DNA of 38,659 bases from Opitutia bacterium Tous-C1TDCM (GTDB taxonomy: Bacteria; Verrucomicrobiota; Verrucomicrobiia; Opitutales; Opitutaceae): NCBI GenBank assembly GCA_002288455.1, contig NEUS01000027.1, forward strand, positions 1 through 38,659. The letters run 5' to 3'. The position numbers and the translations under genes were made by a program. The notes beneath the pieces are model-generated. The model was not told the origin of the DNA and did not search any database. It saw only the letters and a list, made by a program, of their open reading frames with translations. Each line of letters opens with the position of its first letter. Position 1 is the first letter of the stretch. Below are positions 25,419 through 34,189 of this stretch, piece after piece.

Positions 25419-26853
25419 GGGCGAGGGTGCGGCGGTGCCGGCGGGCGAGATCCAATCCAAGTTCCAACGCGCAAAGCGGTCCCGCTGCCACGGCTTCGCG
25501 GAGCCGGTCGATCGGCCGCGGACGGCGCCCCGCCCAGCGCTCCCGGGCCGCGGCGAGCGCCTGCGCGTAGGGCGGCGGCAGCTCGGCGGCGATCGCGTCC
25601 ATGGCCGCGAACAACGCTGCCGCCGCGGCCTGCTCGTCCGGTCCGGGACGGCAGGGTTCGCCGAGCAGCGAGGATCCGCAGAGCGTCGACCAACGATTGC
25701 GCTCCGCGATGCGCAGACGTTCCTCGGGAGAAATCAGCGGACTGGGCATGAACAGAGCGGCCAGCACGAACAGATGGAAAAAATGCACGGCCTCCGCGCC
25801 GATGCCCACGGGTTCGAAAGGATCGAGATCGAAGATGCGGAATTCCAGATAGCCGACGCCCTCGCGGCCGAGCGCATCGAGCAAAGCGAAACGCTCGCCG
25901 CGGTTTGAAGCCGGCGCCGCCGGCCCGGCGGCCGGCGCGGATGCAGGTTTGGGCCGGACCGGACTGTAGAACTCCCGCTCGTGCGCCAGCAGCGGCAACG
26001 CGGGCGGCCGCGGCTGGATCGCCGCCGCGATTTTTTCCCGATATTCGTCGAGCGACGCAAAAGTCACGCCGATGGCGCGTTCGACATCGGGCGCCAACGC
26101 ATAGCCGAGGGGGCTCAGACGCACACTGGAAATGCGGTTCCGGCAACGCTCCGCGTTCGCCCGCAAGTCGGGTCGCGTGTGGTCCAGCAGGTCGCGCCAG
26201 AAGGCCTCGTCGGCCGGCGGACTCACGCCCCAGAGCGCGTTGAACACATGCTGGTGCCGCAGGAAATTCCGCATCACCGCAAAGTACGCCGCGTCCCGCA
26301 GCGTTTTCTCCGGCTCGTCCGAGCCGACGGCCGTCCGCCACCGCGCGAAAAACTCCGCGGCAAACGAGAAATTGTAGTGGATCCCGCTGATGACTTGCCG
26401 GGCCTTGCCGTGCCGGCGCTCGAGGTTCTGCCGATAGCGGCGCTGCGCGTCCCACTCCGGCCGCCCCGCAAACGCCGCGGCCTGCACCCGTTCCGGCGCA
26501 TCCCAACGGCCCGGCAAACTGAGCGGCCACAGCAGTTCGTCCCCGATCGCCGCTTGCAGGCGACCTTGCAACCGGCGCAAGGCGGCGACGGCCGCGGCCG
26601 GGTCGGAATACGGCGACGTGACGAGCTCCGCCTGGTTCTCCGCGAAATCGACCGAGATCTCTTTGTCCTCGGGCGGAAACGGATGCGGCGTGCGCGCCGG
26701 TTGGCCGTCGGCTTCGACGCGCAACACCTCCCGCTCCAAACCCCAGTGCCCCGCGGTCAATGCCGCGGCCCCGCCCGCCGCGACGAAGCGCGCGAACCCC
26801 GCGAGCAGCCCATTCTGGGTGACTCCTTCCGCGGCAATTCGGGTCGACGGCAT
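25408..26853 (-). CDS. gshA: Glutamate-cysteine ligase
   Basis: Makes gamma-glutamylcysteine, the first step of glutathione synthesis. The 481-residue protein has GLEREVLRV near 38-46, DFAENQAELVTSPY near 69-82, SGIHYNFSF near 175, and GVGYLEFRIFDLDPFEP in the C-terminal half, all typical of the gamma-proteobacterial/GshF-type ligase. The ATG at 26853 is preferred; GGAGG sits directly against it, too close for a normal ribosome site, and a GTG at 26928 is an alternative that would add 25 residues. It overlaps the ATP-grasp gene by 11 bases and forms a two-gene operon divergent from the metal ATPase. Confidence 0.94.
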   Translation of the reverse strand: MPSTRIAAEGVTQNGLLAGFARFVAAGGAAALTAGHWGLEREVLRVEADGQPARTPHPFPPEDKEISVDFAENQAELVTSPYSDPAAAVAALRRLQGRLQAAIGDELLWPLSLPGRWDAPERVQAAAFAGRPEWDAQRRYRQNLERRHGKARQVISGIHYNFSFAAEFFARWRTAVGSDEPEKTLRDAAYFAVMRNFLRHQHVFNALWGVSPPADEAFWRDLLDHTRPDLRANAERCRNRISSVRLSPLGYALAPDVERAIGVTFASLDEYREKIAAAIQPRPPALPLLAHEREFYSPVRPKPASAPAAGPAAPASNRGERFALLDALGREGVGYLEFRIFDLDPFEPVGIGAEAVHFFHLFVLAALFMPSPLISPEERLRIAERNRWSTLCGSSLLGEPCRPGPDEQAAAAALFAAMDAIAAELPPPYAQALAAARERWAGRRPRPIDRLREAVAAGPLCALELGLDLARRHRRTLAHES

Positions 26854-27024
26854 CCTCCAACCGTGCACCACCCGGTGGCGAACGCACAAATTTTTTCGCC
26901 GCTCGAGCCGGATTTTCCCGGACAACACCCCATAGCTGATCCGATCCGCGCGCCGCTATATTCACCGCCGGCACCATCGAACCGCGGCGTCCATCGACGC
27001 GCGGACCACGCGGGGCGGGATCAC
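26854..27024. promoter_or_regulatory. Divergent intergenic region, gshA / metal ATPase
   Basis: In these 171 bases a TATATT at 26957-26962 could be the -10 of the ATPase promoter; the matching -35 is poor. An imperfect stem-loop (arms 26982-26991 and 26996-27004, loop CATC) lies 20 bases before the ATPase start and might be a leader structure or an operator. Confidence 0.35.
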
Positions 27025-29019
27025 ATGAAAAACCTTCAGTCAGAGGCGGCGGTCGCATCGCATCCCGGCCCGGCCGTGCCCGCGGCCCCGGACCATACCC
27101 AAGGCGCGGCACCGTCGGGGCTGCCGCCCTGGATCAAGGAACACTGGACCTTGCTGATGGTGTCGATCGCCGGTGCGGCGCTGGCGCTCGGCTTTTTCGG
27201 GGAGAAGTTTTTCGGCCTGCCGCCGTCCGTCGCGCTCGCGTTCTACCTCCTGTCCTACGCGGCCGGCGGCTACGATGTCGCCCGCCACGCCGTGCCCGCC
27301 CTCTTCCGCGGAGAATTCGACATCGATCTGCTCATGATCACGGCGGCCGGCGGCGCGGCGGTGCTGGGCGAATGGGCGGACGGCGCGTTTCTCCTGTTTC
27401 TCTTTTCGCTCGGCCACGCCGGGGAAAACTACGCGCTGGATCGCGCGCGCAACGCCGTCGGCACACTCGGGAAACTCATGCCCCGGACCGCCTTCGTGAA
27501 ACGCGGCGACCGGTTGGAAGAAGTCCCGGTTGAACAGCTCGCCGTGAAAGAAATCGTCGTCGTGAAACCGGGCGAACGCGTGCCGGTGGACGGTATCATC
27601 GTCGCCGGGGAAAGCAGTCTCGACCAGAGCGCGATCACCGGCGAAAGCGTGCCGGTGCCGCGCAAACCCGGGGACGAAGTCTTCGCCGGCACCATCAACG
27701 AGGACCATGCGCCGGATGTGCGCATGACCCGCCTCGCCCGCGACAACACCCTCGCCCGCGTGATGCAACTCGTCGCCGAGGCCCAGGAGCAAAAGAGCCC
27801 GACACAACGGTTCACGGAGACGTTCGCGCGCCGCTTCGTTCCGGCGGTGCTGGTCGGCACGTTGCTCGTCATCGTCGTGCTGCCGCTGGGGTTCGGCTGG
27901 ACCTGGAGCGCGAGTTTCTACCGCGGCATGTTGCTGCTCGTGGCGGCCTCGCCTTGCGCTTTGGCCATCGGCACGCCCGCCGCCGTCCTCGCCGGCATCG
28001 CCCAGGCGGCGCGACGCGGCGTGCTCATCAAGGGCGGGGTTCATCTCGAAAATCTCGGACGCGTGAACACCGTGGCTCTCGACAAAACGGGCACGCTCAC
28101 CACCGGCCGTTTCGCCGTCACGAAGATCGTCGCGCTCGAGGGCATCGCGGAGGACGACGTCCTGCGCCTCGCCGCCGCCGTCGAGGAACAGTCCAGCCAT
28201 CCTTTGGCCGCGGCCATTGTGCAAACGGCCAGATCGCGCCGCCTGGAATTCCCCTCCGCGAATGCGATCGAAAATCTTGCAGGCAAGGGCATCCGGGCGC
28301 AGGTCGGGGGCGAAACCGTCTTGGTCGGCGCGCTCCGGGCTTTCGCGGGGGAGTCGGCCGCGGCGCAAGGCGGCAAGGTCGCCGTTGCCGTTGCCGAACT
28401 CGAAGGCGAGGGCCAGACCACCGTCATCGTTCGCCGCGCCGCCACGTTCCTCGGCGTCATCGCGCTCGCGGACGAACCCCGGGCCGCGGTGGCCGGCGTC
28501 ATGCAACGGCTGCGGGCCCAAGGCATCGACCGGCTCGTGATGCTGACGGGGGACAACGCGTCCGTCGCCCGCCGGGTGGCGGAGCAAGTCGGGATCACCG
28601 AGGTGCGCGCGGAACTGTTGCCCGGCGACAAACTGACGCTGATCTGCGAACTCCAGCACGACCGCGGCGTCATCGCGATGATCGGCGACGGCGTGAACGA
28701 TGCGCCCGCCCTCGCGGCGGCCACGGTCGGAGTCGCCATGGGCGCGGGCGGCACGGCGGTCGCGTTGGAGACGGCGGACGTCGTCTTGATGGGGGACGAT
28801 TTGGGAAAATTGCCTTTCGCCATCGGCCTGAGCCGCGCCAGCCGGCGCATCATCACCCAGAACGTGGGCATCGCGCTCGGCGTCATTTCGCTGCTCCTGG
28901 TCGCCGCCGGCTTCGGCGCGATTCCCCTGAGTGTCGCCGTCGTTCTGCACGAAGGCAGCACCATCGCCGTCGTCCTCAACGCCCTGCGCCTGCTCGCCTG
29001 GCACGAGCAGGGCGGGTAA
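27025..29019 (+). CDS. P1B-4-type heavy-metal-transporting P-type ATPase
   Basis: An inner-membrane ATP-driven metal exporter of 664 residues. It has the actuator TGES at 205-208, the transmembrane SPC at 309-311 in place of the common CPC, the phosphorylated Asp353 in DKTGTLT, a SSHPLAAA nucleotide-site motif, GDGVNDAPA, and HEGST at 642-646 in the last helix. SPC together with HEG(G/S)T defines the P1B-4 group, known to export Co2+, Fe2+ and sometimes Zn2+ or Cd2+. No N-terminal CxxC metal-binding domain is present, also typical. The first 40 residues are a His-containing polar tail. The ATG at 27025 starts before the first helix; the longer frame upstream overlaps gshA and is rejected. It is divergent from glutathione synthesis, which also protects against metals. 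Confidence 0.95.
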   Translation: MKNLQSEAAVASHPGPAVPAAPDHTQGAAPSGLPPWIKEHWTLLMVSIAGAALALGFFGEKFFGLPPSVALAFYLLSYAAGGYDVARHAVPALFRGEFDIDLLMITAAGGAAVLGEWADGAFLLFLFSLGHAGENYALDRARNAVGTLGKLMPRTAFVKRGDRLEEVPVEQLAVKEIVVVKPGERVPVDGIIVAGESSLDQSAITGESVPVPRKPGDEVFAGTINEDHAPDVRMTRLARDNTLARVMQLVAEAQEQKSPTQRFTETFARRFVPAVLVGTLLVIVVLPLGFGWTWSASFYRGMLLLVAASPCALAIGTPAAVLAGIAQAARRGVLIKGGVHLENLGRVNTVALDKTGTLTTGRFAVTKIVALEGIAEDDVLRLAAAVEEQSSHPLAAAIVQTARSRRLEFPSANAIENLAGKGIRAQVGGETVLVGALRAFAGESAAAQGGKVAVAVAELEGEGQTTVIVRRAATFLGVIALADEPRAAVAGVMQRLRAQGIDRLVMLTGDNASVARRVAEQVGITEVRAELLPGDKLTLICELQHDRGVIAMIGDGVNDAPALAAATVGVAMGAGGTAVALETADVVLMGDDLGKLPFAIGLSRASRRIITQNVGIALGVISLLLVAAGFGAIPLSVAVVLHEGSTIAVVLNALRLLAWHEQGG

Positions 29020-29161
29020 CACTCCATCGCCCCCGGCGGCCCGCCGGCCTATGCTGGCCGGCACGCGGCACGAAGGCGCGGTCGCCGCGCCGAACCGGCA
29101 TTCAGGCCGACGCCATTCCCGGCCGAATCCGCCGCCACCGCCCATTCAGGAACCGATCACT

Positions 29162-29572
29162 ATGGAAACAAATCCCCTCAACCAAGGCGCCATGACCGTT
29201 AGCGGCGCCGGTATCGGCGTCGTCAGCCGCAAAATGATCCGCGAACGCGCCGCTGAAATCGGCCTGATCAACGGCCACCCGGCCAGCGAAGTCACCAAAC
29301 CCGAGTGGGACCAAGCCAAACGCGAATTGACCGGCGGGCCCTCGGTCGGCCCCAAAACCGCCCTGCTGCAGTCCGCGCCCGAGTCCGACCGCTGGAATCC
29401 CGTGCCCGGGTCGACCGGGCACTCGGCGCCGGAATCGGGCAGTGAAGAAGAGGACGCCGAAGGTCTGGGCGTCGCCGCCCGGCTGGTGGCCGAAGGCGTG
29501 AACGAGGCCGCGCACGACCAGATGCTGCAAGCCGCGCGCGCCGCCCAAAAAACCGACGAAAGCTCACCGTGA
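29162..29572 (+). CDS. Small acidic protein, DUF2934-like N-terminus
   Basis: A 136-residue hydrophilic protein of unknown function. Residues 25-57 (IRERAAEIGLINGHPASEVTKPEWDQAKREL split by spacing) resemble DUF2934, a short helical domain found in stress-associated gene neighbourhoods. The C-terminal part is Gly/Ser/Glu-rich and then helical. It is one of the few genes here with a plausible Shine-Dalgarno (AGGA about 11 bases before the ATG). Its stop overlaps the next start as GTGA, so it is coupled to the aldolase. The upstream 142 bases hold a 7-bp hairpin (GCCGGCC/GGCCGGC, 29043-29062) but no gene. Confidence 0.7.
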   Translation: METNPLNQGAMTVSGAGIGVVSRKMIRERAAEIGLINGHPASEVTKPEWDQAKRELTGGPSVGPKTALLQSAPESDRWNPVPGSTGHSAPESGSEEEDAEGLGVAARLVAEGVNEAAHDQMLQAARAAQKTDESSP

Positions 29573-30600
29573 AAAACGTCTCCGGGCTCGCCGCCACGGC
29601 GCAGGCGCTGGTCGCCCCCGGCAAGGGCATTCTCGCGGCCGACGAAAGCTTCCCCACCATCGGCAAACGCTTCGCCGCGCTCGGCGTCGCGGCCACCGCG
29701 GAGAACCGCCGTGCCTACCGCGAAGTGCTGTTCCGCACTGCCGCGCTCGGCGAATCCATCAGCGGCGCGATCCTGTTCGACGAAACGCTCCGCCAACGCA
29801 CCGGATCCGGTGACGCCACCCTGACCGAGTTGCTCGTCCGGCAAGGCATCATTCCCGGCATCAAGGTGGACACCGGCACGGGACCGCTGCCGGGCTCGCC
29901 GCACGAAAAAATCACCGGCGGACTCGAAGCCTTGCCCGTGCGACTCACCGCCTACGCCGCGCTCGGAGCCCGGTTTACCAAGTGGCGCGCCGTGCTCGCC
30001 ATCACGCCCGACGGTCAACCCAGCCGGGCCTGCCTCGACGCCAACGCCGCCGCCCTCGCGGACTTCGCCGCCTTCAGCCAAGCCGCCGGGCTGGTGCCCA
30101 TCGTCGAACCCGAAGTGCTCCTCGCCGGCCGCCATTCGCTCGCGCGCAGCGAGGACGTCGCCGTGGCCGTGCTCGACGCCGTCTTCCGGGCCTTGGCTGC
30201 AAAACAGGTTTCGCTGCCCGGCCTGCTGCTCAAGACCGGCATGGTTCTGCCCGGAGCCGAGGCGCCCGGGTCCGTCACGACCGCCGACATCGCCGCCGCC
30301 ACGTGGCGCGTCCTCCGGCGGACCGTGCCCGCGGCGGTACCCGGCATCGTCTTTCTCTCCGGTGGCCAGCCGGAGATCGCGGCAACGGAACGGCTGAACG
30401 CCCTCTGCGCCACGCACGATCTTCCGTGGACGCTCAGTTTTTCCTTCGGCCGGGCCCTGCAGGATACCGCGCTGAAAACGTGGCGCGGAGAGGCGGCAAA
30501 CACGGCCGCGGCGCAGGCCGCGCTGCTCCATCGTGCGCGGTGCAATGCACTCGCGGTGCAGGGAAAGTACTCGGCCGCCGCGGAAAGCGCCGCGGCTTGA
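29569..30600 (+). CDS. Fructose-bisphosphate aldolase, class I
   Basis: Cleaves fructose 1,6-bisphosphate to the two triose phosphates through a lysine Schiff base, in glycolysis and gluconeogenesis. The 343-residue protein matches the eukaryote-like class I family: GKGILAADES at 18-27, TKWRAV with Lys138, IVEPE with Glu180, and the Schiff-base Lys222 in LLKTGMVLPG. The GTG start at 29569 overlaps the stop of the small acidic gene. Class I enzymes need no metal, so one possibility is that it replaces a metal-dependent class II aldolase under metal or oxidative stress; the neighbouring metal ATPase is consistent with that, but this is inference. Confidence 0.94.
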   Translation: MKNVSGLAATAQALVAPGKGILAADESFPTIGKRFAALGVAATAENRRAYREVLFRTAALGESISGAILFDETLRQRTGSGDATLTELLVRQGIIPGIKVDTGTGPLPGSPHEKITGGLEALPVRLTAYAALGARFTKWRAVLAITPDGQPSRACLDANAAALADFAAFSQAAGLVPIVEPEVLLAGRHSLARSEDVAVAVLDAVFRALAAKQVSLPGLLLKTGMVLPGAEAPGSVTTADIAAATWRVLRRTVPAAVPGIVFLSGGQPEIAATERLNALCATHDLPWTLSFSFGRALQDTALKTWRGEAANTAAAQAALLHRARCNALAVQGKYSAAAESAAA

Positions 30601-30609
30601 GCCTCGGTC

Positions 30610-30626
30610 GCGCCGGCCCGCGGCGC
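30610..30626. terminator. Short GC hairpin between convergent genes
   Basis: A perfect 6-bp stem (GCGCCG and CGGCGC) with a 5-base loop lies in the 64 bases between the aldolase and ppk2 stops. There is no T run, so it is only a weak terminator candidate. Confidence 0.25.
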
Positions 30627-30664
30627 GGCTCGTCGGTCGCGATTTCGCAGGCACCCGGCGGCGT

Positions 30665-31507
30665 TTACTTCTCCAACCGCCGGCGGATTTGCTGCAGTTC
30701 CTGCCGGCGTTTCGCCGTGGTTTCCGGATACGCCAGTTTCAATCCCCGCCACGCCGCGAGGATGATTTCGGAAACGATCAGGCGCGCGCTTTTCTTGTCG
30801 TCGGCGGGCACCACAAACCAAGGGCTTTCCGCGGTGCTCGTCGCCCCCAGCGCGGCGGCATACGCCTGCTGATAGTCGTCCCAGTGCGTGCGCTCCTCCA
30901 CGTCGGCCAGGCTGAACTTCCAGTTCTTCGCGGGCTCGTCGATGCGGGCCAGCAGCCGTGCGCGCTGCTCGTCCTTCGAAAGATGCAGGAAGAATTTCAG
31001 GATCCGCGTGCCGCTGCGGTGGAGGTGCGCCTCCGAGTCGCGGATGGAGGCATACCGCTCCTCCCAAAGCGCCCGCCGCACCGTCTCGTCGCCGGACAGC
31101 CCCTGGGCCCGCAGGAGTTCCGGGTGTACCCGCACAATCAATACCTCCTCGTAGTAGGAGCGGTTGAAGATGCCGATTTGCCCGCGCTCGGGCAGGCGCC
31201 GCTGGGTGCGCCACAGGAAATCGTGCTCCAGCTCTTCGGCGCTCGGCTGCTTGAAGCTGTGCACGGCGCAGCCCTGGGGATCGACGCCGGACATGACGTT
31301 CCGGATTGCCCCGTCTTTTCCCGCCGTGTCCATCGCCTGAAAAATCAGCAGCAGGGCGTACCGGTTCGACGCGTAGTGGATCCGCTGCAAATCGCTCAGC
31401 GACTCCACCTGCGCCTCCATGGTTTTCTTGTAGTCCTTCTTGCTGCGGTAGAGCTCGGGCCCCCGGGTGGGCCACTGCGCGAGGTCGACCGTGGTCCCGG
31501 CCGGCAC
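30665..31507 (-). CDS. ppk2: Polyphosphate kinase 2 (PPK2)
   Basis: Transfers phosphate between polyphosphate and nucleotides in the cytoplasm. The protein has a Walker A-like AMDTAGKDG (residues 58-66 from the GTG), [15 protein letters not shown] as Walker B region, and the lid [17 protein letters not shown], all diagnostic of PPK2. From GTG at 31507 it is 280 residues. Upstream in the same frame the residues KINPQNYR would extend the family's usual N-terminus, and the only codon available there is CTG at 31534, so the real start may be non-canonical. PPK2 class I (nucleoside diphosphate) versus other classes cannot be fixed here. It follows the HPF-like gene after 67 bases (40 from the CTG). 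Confidence 0.92.
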   Translation of the reverse strand: MPAGTTVDLAQWPTRGPELYRSKKDYKKTMEAQVESLSDLQRIHYASNRYALLLIFQAMDTAGKDGAIRNVMSGVDPQGCAVHSFKQPSAEELEHDFLWRTQRRLPERGQIGIFNRSYYEEVLIVRVHPELLRAQGLSGDETVRRALWEERYASIRDSEAHLHRSGTRILKFFLHLSKDEQRARLLARIDEPAKNWKFSLADVEERTHWDDYQQAYAAALGATSTAESPWFVVPADDKKSARLIVSEIILAAWRGLKLAYPETTAKRRQELQQIRRRLEK

Positions 31508-31574
31508 GCGGTAGTTCTGGGGATTGATTTTCAGGCCTTGGATTTCGGCGCGGCCTGGACGGCGTTGCGGCCGT

Positions 31575-31931
31575 TCAAGGACCTCCGTCGGGACCGACCG
31601 GTGCGCTGCGCCGGCCGCGTTCGTCCTGCAGGCGACCGAGCGTGTGCCCGATCAGGCGCGCGAGCTTGTCGGCCGCGCCGTGGACGGCGTCGTGCACCGT
31701 CGCGGCCTGATGGATGACGGCCGCGGGCGGCCGGCCCTCGAGCCTCGCTTCCATCACGCAGCGCTTGTCGGCGCCCACGGTCTTGGCGCCGTTTTCGTCC
31801 GCGACGTGGACCTCCACGCGGGTGACGTGCGCGGCGAAGTGGCCCAGTGCGTCTGCCACCACCTTGCGGAGGTAGGCGCCCAAGGCTTCGCTGTTTTCAA
31901 GAGTGGCGTCGGTGTTGATTTGGATCTGCAT
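31575..31931 (-). CDS. hpf: HPF/RaiA-like ribosome hibernation factor
   Basis: A 118-residue protein of the S30AE family, which binds the decoding centre of idle 30S or 70S ribosomes and protects them in stationary phase. It starts MQIQINTD, with [13 protein letters not shown] and [15 protein letters not shown], then a C-terminal helix [22 protein letters not shown], all in family order. Short form: it lacks the dimerisation domain of long HPF. The ATG at 31931 is fixed by homology of the first strand; an upstream start exists but adds unrelated residues. It is the first gene of a pair with ppk2, linking ribosome hibernation to polyphosphate metabolism. The C-terminal Arg/Pro tail is unusual. 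Confidence 0.88.
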   Translation of the reverse strand: MQIQINTDATLENSEALGAYLRKVVADALGHFAAHVTRVEVHVADENGAKTVGADKRCVMEARLEGRPPAAVIHQAATVHDAVHGAADKLARLIGHTLGRLQDERGRRSAPVGPDGGP

Positions 31932-32183
31932 GGAATTTCGGGATTCGGACCGGGATCGGATGGGCAACCCGATCGGCGGGCGGACGGCGAGCAACCCTGG
32001 TCCTCCGCCATCGCCAACCGGGCGGAAGCCGCACCTTACCGGTGATCGCAGAAGACTCCGCCGCCTCCCGCTGAACCGGGATTTCGACGGGCTGCGTCAC
32101 CCCGGACCCTGCCCGAAATCGCGACGGCCGGCAGTGGGGTAAAACCCGAATCGCGGCGGGACCTGCAGTCGCCCCGGCCGCGG
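31932..32183. promoter_or_regulatory. Intergenic region upstream of hpf
   Basis: These 252 bases lie between the stop of the ACR3 gene and the start of hpf on the same strand. They should hold the hpf-ppk2 promoter. A 6-bp inverted repeat (GATCGG and CCGATC) is present near 31955-31975; nothing else was recognised. Confidence 0.35.
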
Positions 32184-33239
32184 TCACGCGGCCGCCGCGT
32201 AATACCGCCGCTTGATCCAGAACGCGACGTGCACGAGTCCGATCAAGGCGGGCACCTCGATGAGCGGACCGACGACCGCGGCGAAGGCCACGCCCGAATC
32301 GAGCCCGAACACCGCGATGGCGACGGCGATCGCGAGCTCGAAGTTGTTGCCCGCGGAGGTGAAGGCCAGCGACGTGGACCGCGGATAGTCGGCCCCGAGG
32401 CGCTTCGCCATGGCGAAGCTCACGAGAAACATCACCGCGAAATAAATCCCGAGCGGCAGCGCGATCCGGAGCACATCCGCCGGCAACTGCACGATCGCGT
32501 CGCCCTTGAACGTGAACATCACGACAATCGTGAACAGCAGCGCGCCGAGCGTGAGCGGCGAAATCCGCGGCGCAAACGTCGTCTCGTACCACGCCTCGCC
32601 CTTGAGCGGGACCAAAATCACCCGGCTGAGCACGCCGGCGAGAAACGGGATGCCGAGATAGATCATCACGCTCCGGAAAATGTCGCCCATCTCGACCTTC
32701 ACGACCGTGCCCTGCAGGCCGAAATACGGCGGCAGCACGGTGATGAAAAGCCACGCGTACACGCTGTAGAACAGGATCTGCGCGATGCTGTTCAGCGCGA
32801 CCAGGCCGGCGGCGTATTCCCGGTTGCCCTCCGCGAGTTCGTTCCAGACGAGCACCATCGCGATGCAGCGGGCAATGCCGACCAAGATCAGGCCGACCAT
32901 GTAGTCCGGATGGTCGGGCAACAGCAGCACCGCGAGCAGGAACATGAGCACCGGGCCGACGATCCAGTTTTGCACCAGCGAAAGCGCGAGGATCCGGGTG
33001 TTCGCGAAAACTTTCGGCAGTTGCGCATACTTCACCTTCGCGAGCGGCGGATACATCATGAGGATGAGGCCGAGGGCGATGGGCAGATTGGTCGTGCCGA
33101 CGGTCATCGGCGCGAAGAACGCCGCCGGATCCTCCAGCACAAAGTGCCCGAGCGCGACCCCGAGCCCCATCGCGGCAAAAATCCAGACCGTGAGATAGCG
33201 GTCCAGAAACGACATCTTCTTCGCAACGGGATCGGGCAT
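32184..33239 (-). CDS. acr3: ACR3-family arsenite efflux pump
   Basis: Exports arsenite, and in some members antimonite, across the inner membrane using the proton gradient. The 351-residue protein has about ten membrane helices and the conserved Cys125 in [12 protein letters not shown], then [18 protein letters not shown] near residue 305 and [12 protein letters not shown] near the C-terminus, as in ACR3. The ATG at 33239 ([11 protein letters not shown]) lies before the first helix; a much longer open frame upstream is rejected. No arsR, arsC or arsM is nearby, so it is an orphan pump. A GC-rich inverted repeat abuts the start codon. Confidence 0.94.
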   Translation of the reverse strand: MPDPVAKKMSFLDRYLTVWIFAAMGLGVALGHFVLEDPAAFFAPMTVGTTNLPIALGLILMMYPPLAKVKYAQLPKVFANTRILALSLVQNWIVGPVLMFLLAVLLLPDHPDYMVGLILVGIARCIAMVLVWNELAEGNREYAAGLVALNSIAQILFYSVYAWLFITVLPPYFGLQGTVVKVEMGDIFRSVMIYLGIPFLAGVLSRVILVPLKGEAWYETTFAPRISPLTLGALLFTIVVMFTFKGDAIVQLPADVLRIALPLGIYFAVMFLVSFAMAKRLGADYPRSTSLAFTSAGNNFELAIAVAIAVFGLDSGVAFAAVVGPLIEVPALIGLVHVAFWIKRRYYAAAA

Positions 33240-33246
33240 GGGAGCA

Positions 33247-33277
33247 GGGAGTCGGGGCCGCGCCGGCGCGGACTCCC
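33247..33277. promoter_or_regulatory. Inverted repeat directly upstream of acr3
   Basis: GGGAGTC (33247-33253) and GACTCCC (33271-33277) flank the 14-base perfect palindrome CCGCGCCGGCGCGG at 33258-33271. The structure ends 7 bases before the acr3 start codon on the minus strand and could be an operator or a leader hairpin that affects translation. Confidence 0.4.
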
Positions 33278-33476
33278 GCGCGACGTTGCACGCCCGAGTC
33301 TGGTCGCAACTCCGAAGCCGGCGATGGCAAAGACGCGGCGCGCGACCGGACGCCCTGCGCCCGCCGCCGCCGCGGGTATTTTCCCGTTCGCCGCGGCGGC
33401 GCCGCGCCGGCAATTCGTGCTCGTTTCCCCGCGGCGCTTCGCCCTTTCTCGCCTTGGCCCGCCCCGCCCCCGCCCC

Positions 33477-34163
33477 ATGGATTCGCCCATCACCTACGAC
33501 TTCACGTTTGAAGACGGCCAGACGTTCCACTTTTCCGTGCCGACACAGGGCTGGGTCGAAACCCCGGCCAACCGCGACGACCCCCTCCCCGCGTGGACCT
33601 TGCTCGCCACCGACCGCTGCCCCGGTTGCCCGCTCGACGCCGCCGCCCACCGCTTCTGCCCCGCCGCCGTCGACCTCCACGCCGCCGCCGCGCGCTTCAG
33701 CGCCATCGCCTCCTTCCGCAAAGCCCGCGTCACCGTCGTCGTCGGCGAACGCACCTACGCCTCGACCGTGGACATGAACACCGGCCTCCGGTCGCTGTTC
33801 GGCCTTTACCTCGCGCTCAGCGGCTGCCCCGTCACCCGCCGCCTCCGCCCGCTTGCCCTGCAGCACGTGCCGTTCTCCTCCCTCGACGAAACCCTCACCC
33901 GCGTCGCCGGCCGCTACCTGCTGAAGCAGTATTTCGCCCTGCGCGACGGCGGCACGCCCGATTGGGAAATGACCGGCCTCGTCGCCCTGTATCAGCAACT
34001 TGACGACGTGAACTCCGCCCTGATGCAGCGCCTGCGCCGCGCCTCGGAAAAGGATTCGAATCTCAACGCGCTCTGCGGCTTCGCCACCTTCTCGCGCATC
34101 TACGCGCTGGCGATCGACGACGTCCTCGCCGACGAGAAGGAACGCCTTCGCCACGGTTTCTGA
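33477..34163 (+). CDS. Cys-rich protein of unknown function, DUF6901-like
   Basis: A 228-residue soluble protein. The N-terminus [17 protein letters not shown] is a short beta sheet, followed by DRCPGCPLD and a further HRFCPAA, giving a CxxC plus third Cys that could bind a metal (about residues 48-64). The rest is helical, with [28 protein letters not shown] and [15 protein letters not shown] recall similar proteins as DUF6901, with moderate confidence; no function is established. The ATG at 33477 was chosen because the beta strand starts there; an in-frame ATG at 33324 would add 51 low-complexity residues. It is 26 bases before the first sulfatase and may be cotranscribed. Confidence 0.75.
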   Translation: MDSPITYDFTFEDGQTFHFSVPTQGWVETPANRDDPLPAWTLLATDRCPGCPLDAAAHRFCPAAVDLHAAAARFSAIASFRKARVTVVVGERTYASTVDMNTGLRSLFGLYLALSGCPVTRRLRPLALQHVPFSSLDETLTRVAGRYLLKQYFALRDGGTPDWEMTGLVALYQQLDDVNSALMQRLRRASEKDSNLNALCGFATFSRIYALAIDDVLADEKERLRHGF

Positions 34164-34189
34164 CCCGCCTCGCCCAACTCCGTCCCGCC

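Noticed and set aside
25981..27024. N-terminal extension of the metal ATPase
   Set aside because: The extra 348 residues are antisense to gshA and show no metal-binding CxxC domain; the ATG at 27025 starts directly before the membrane part.
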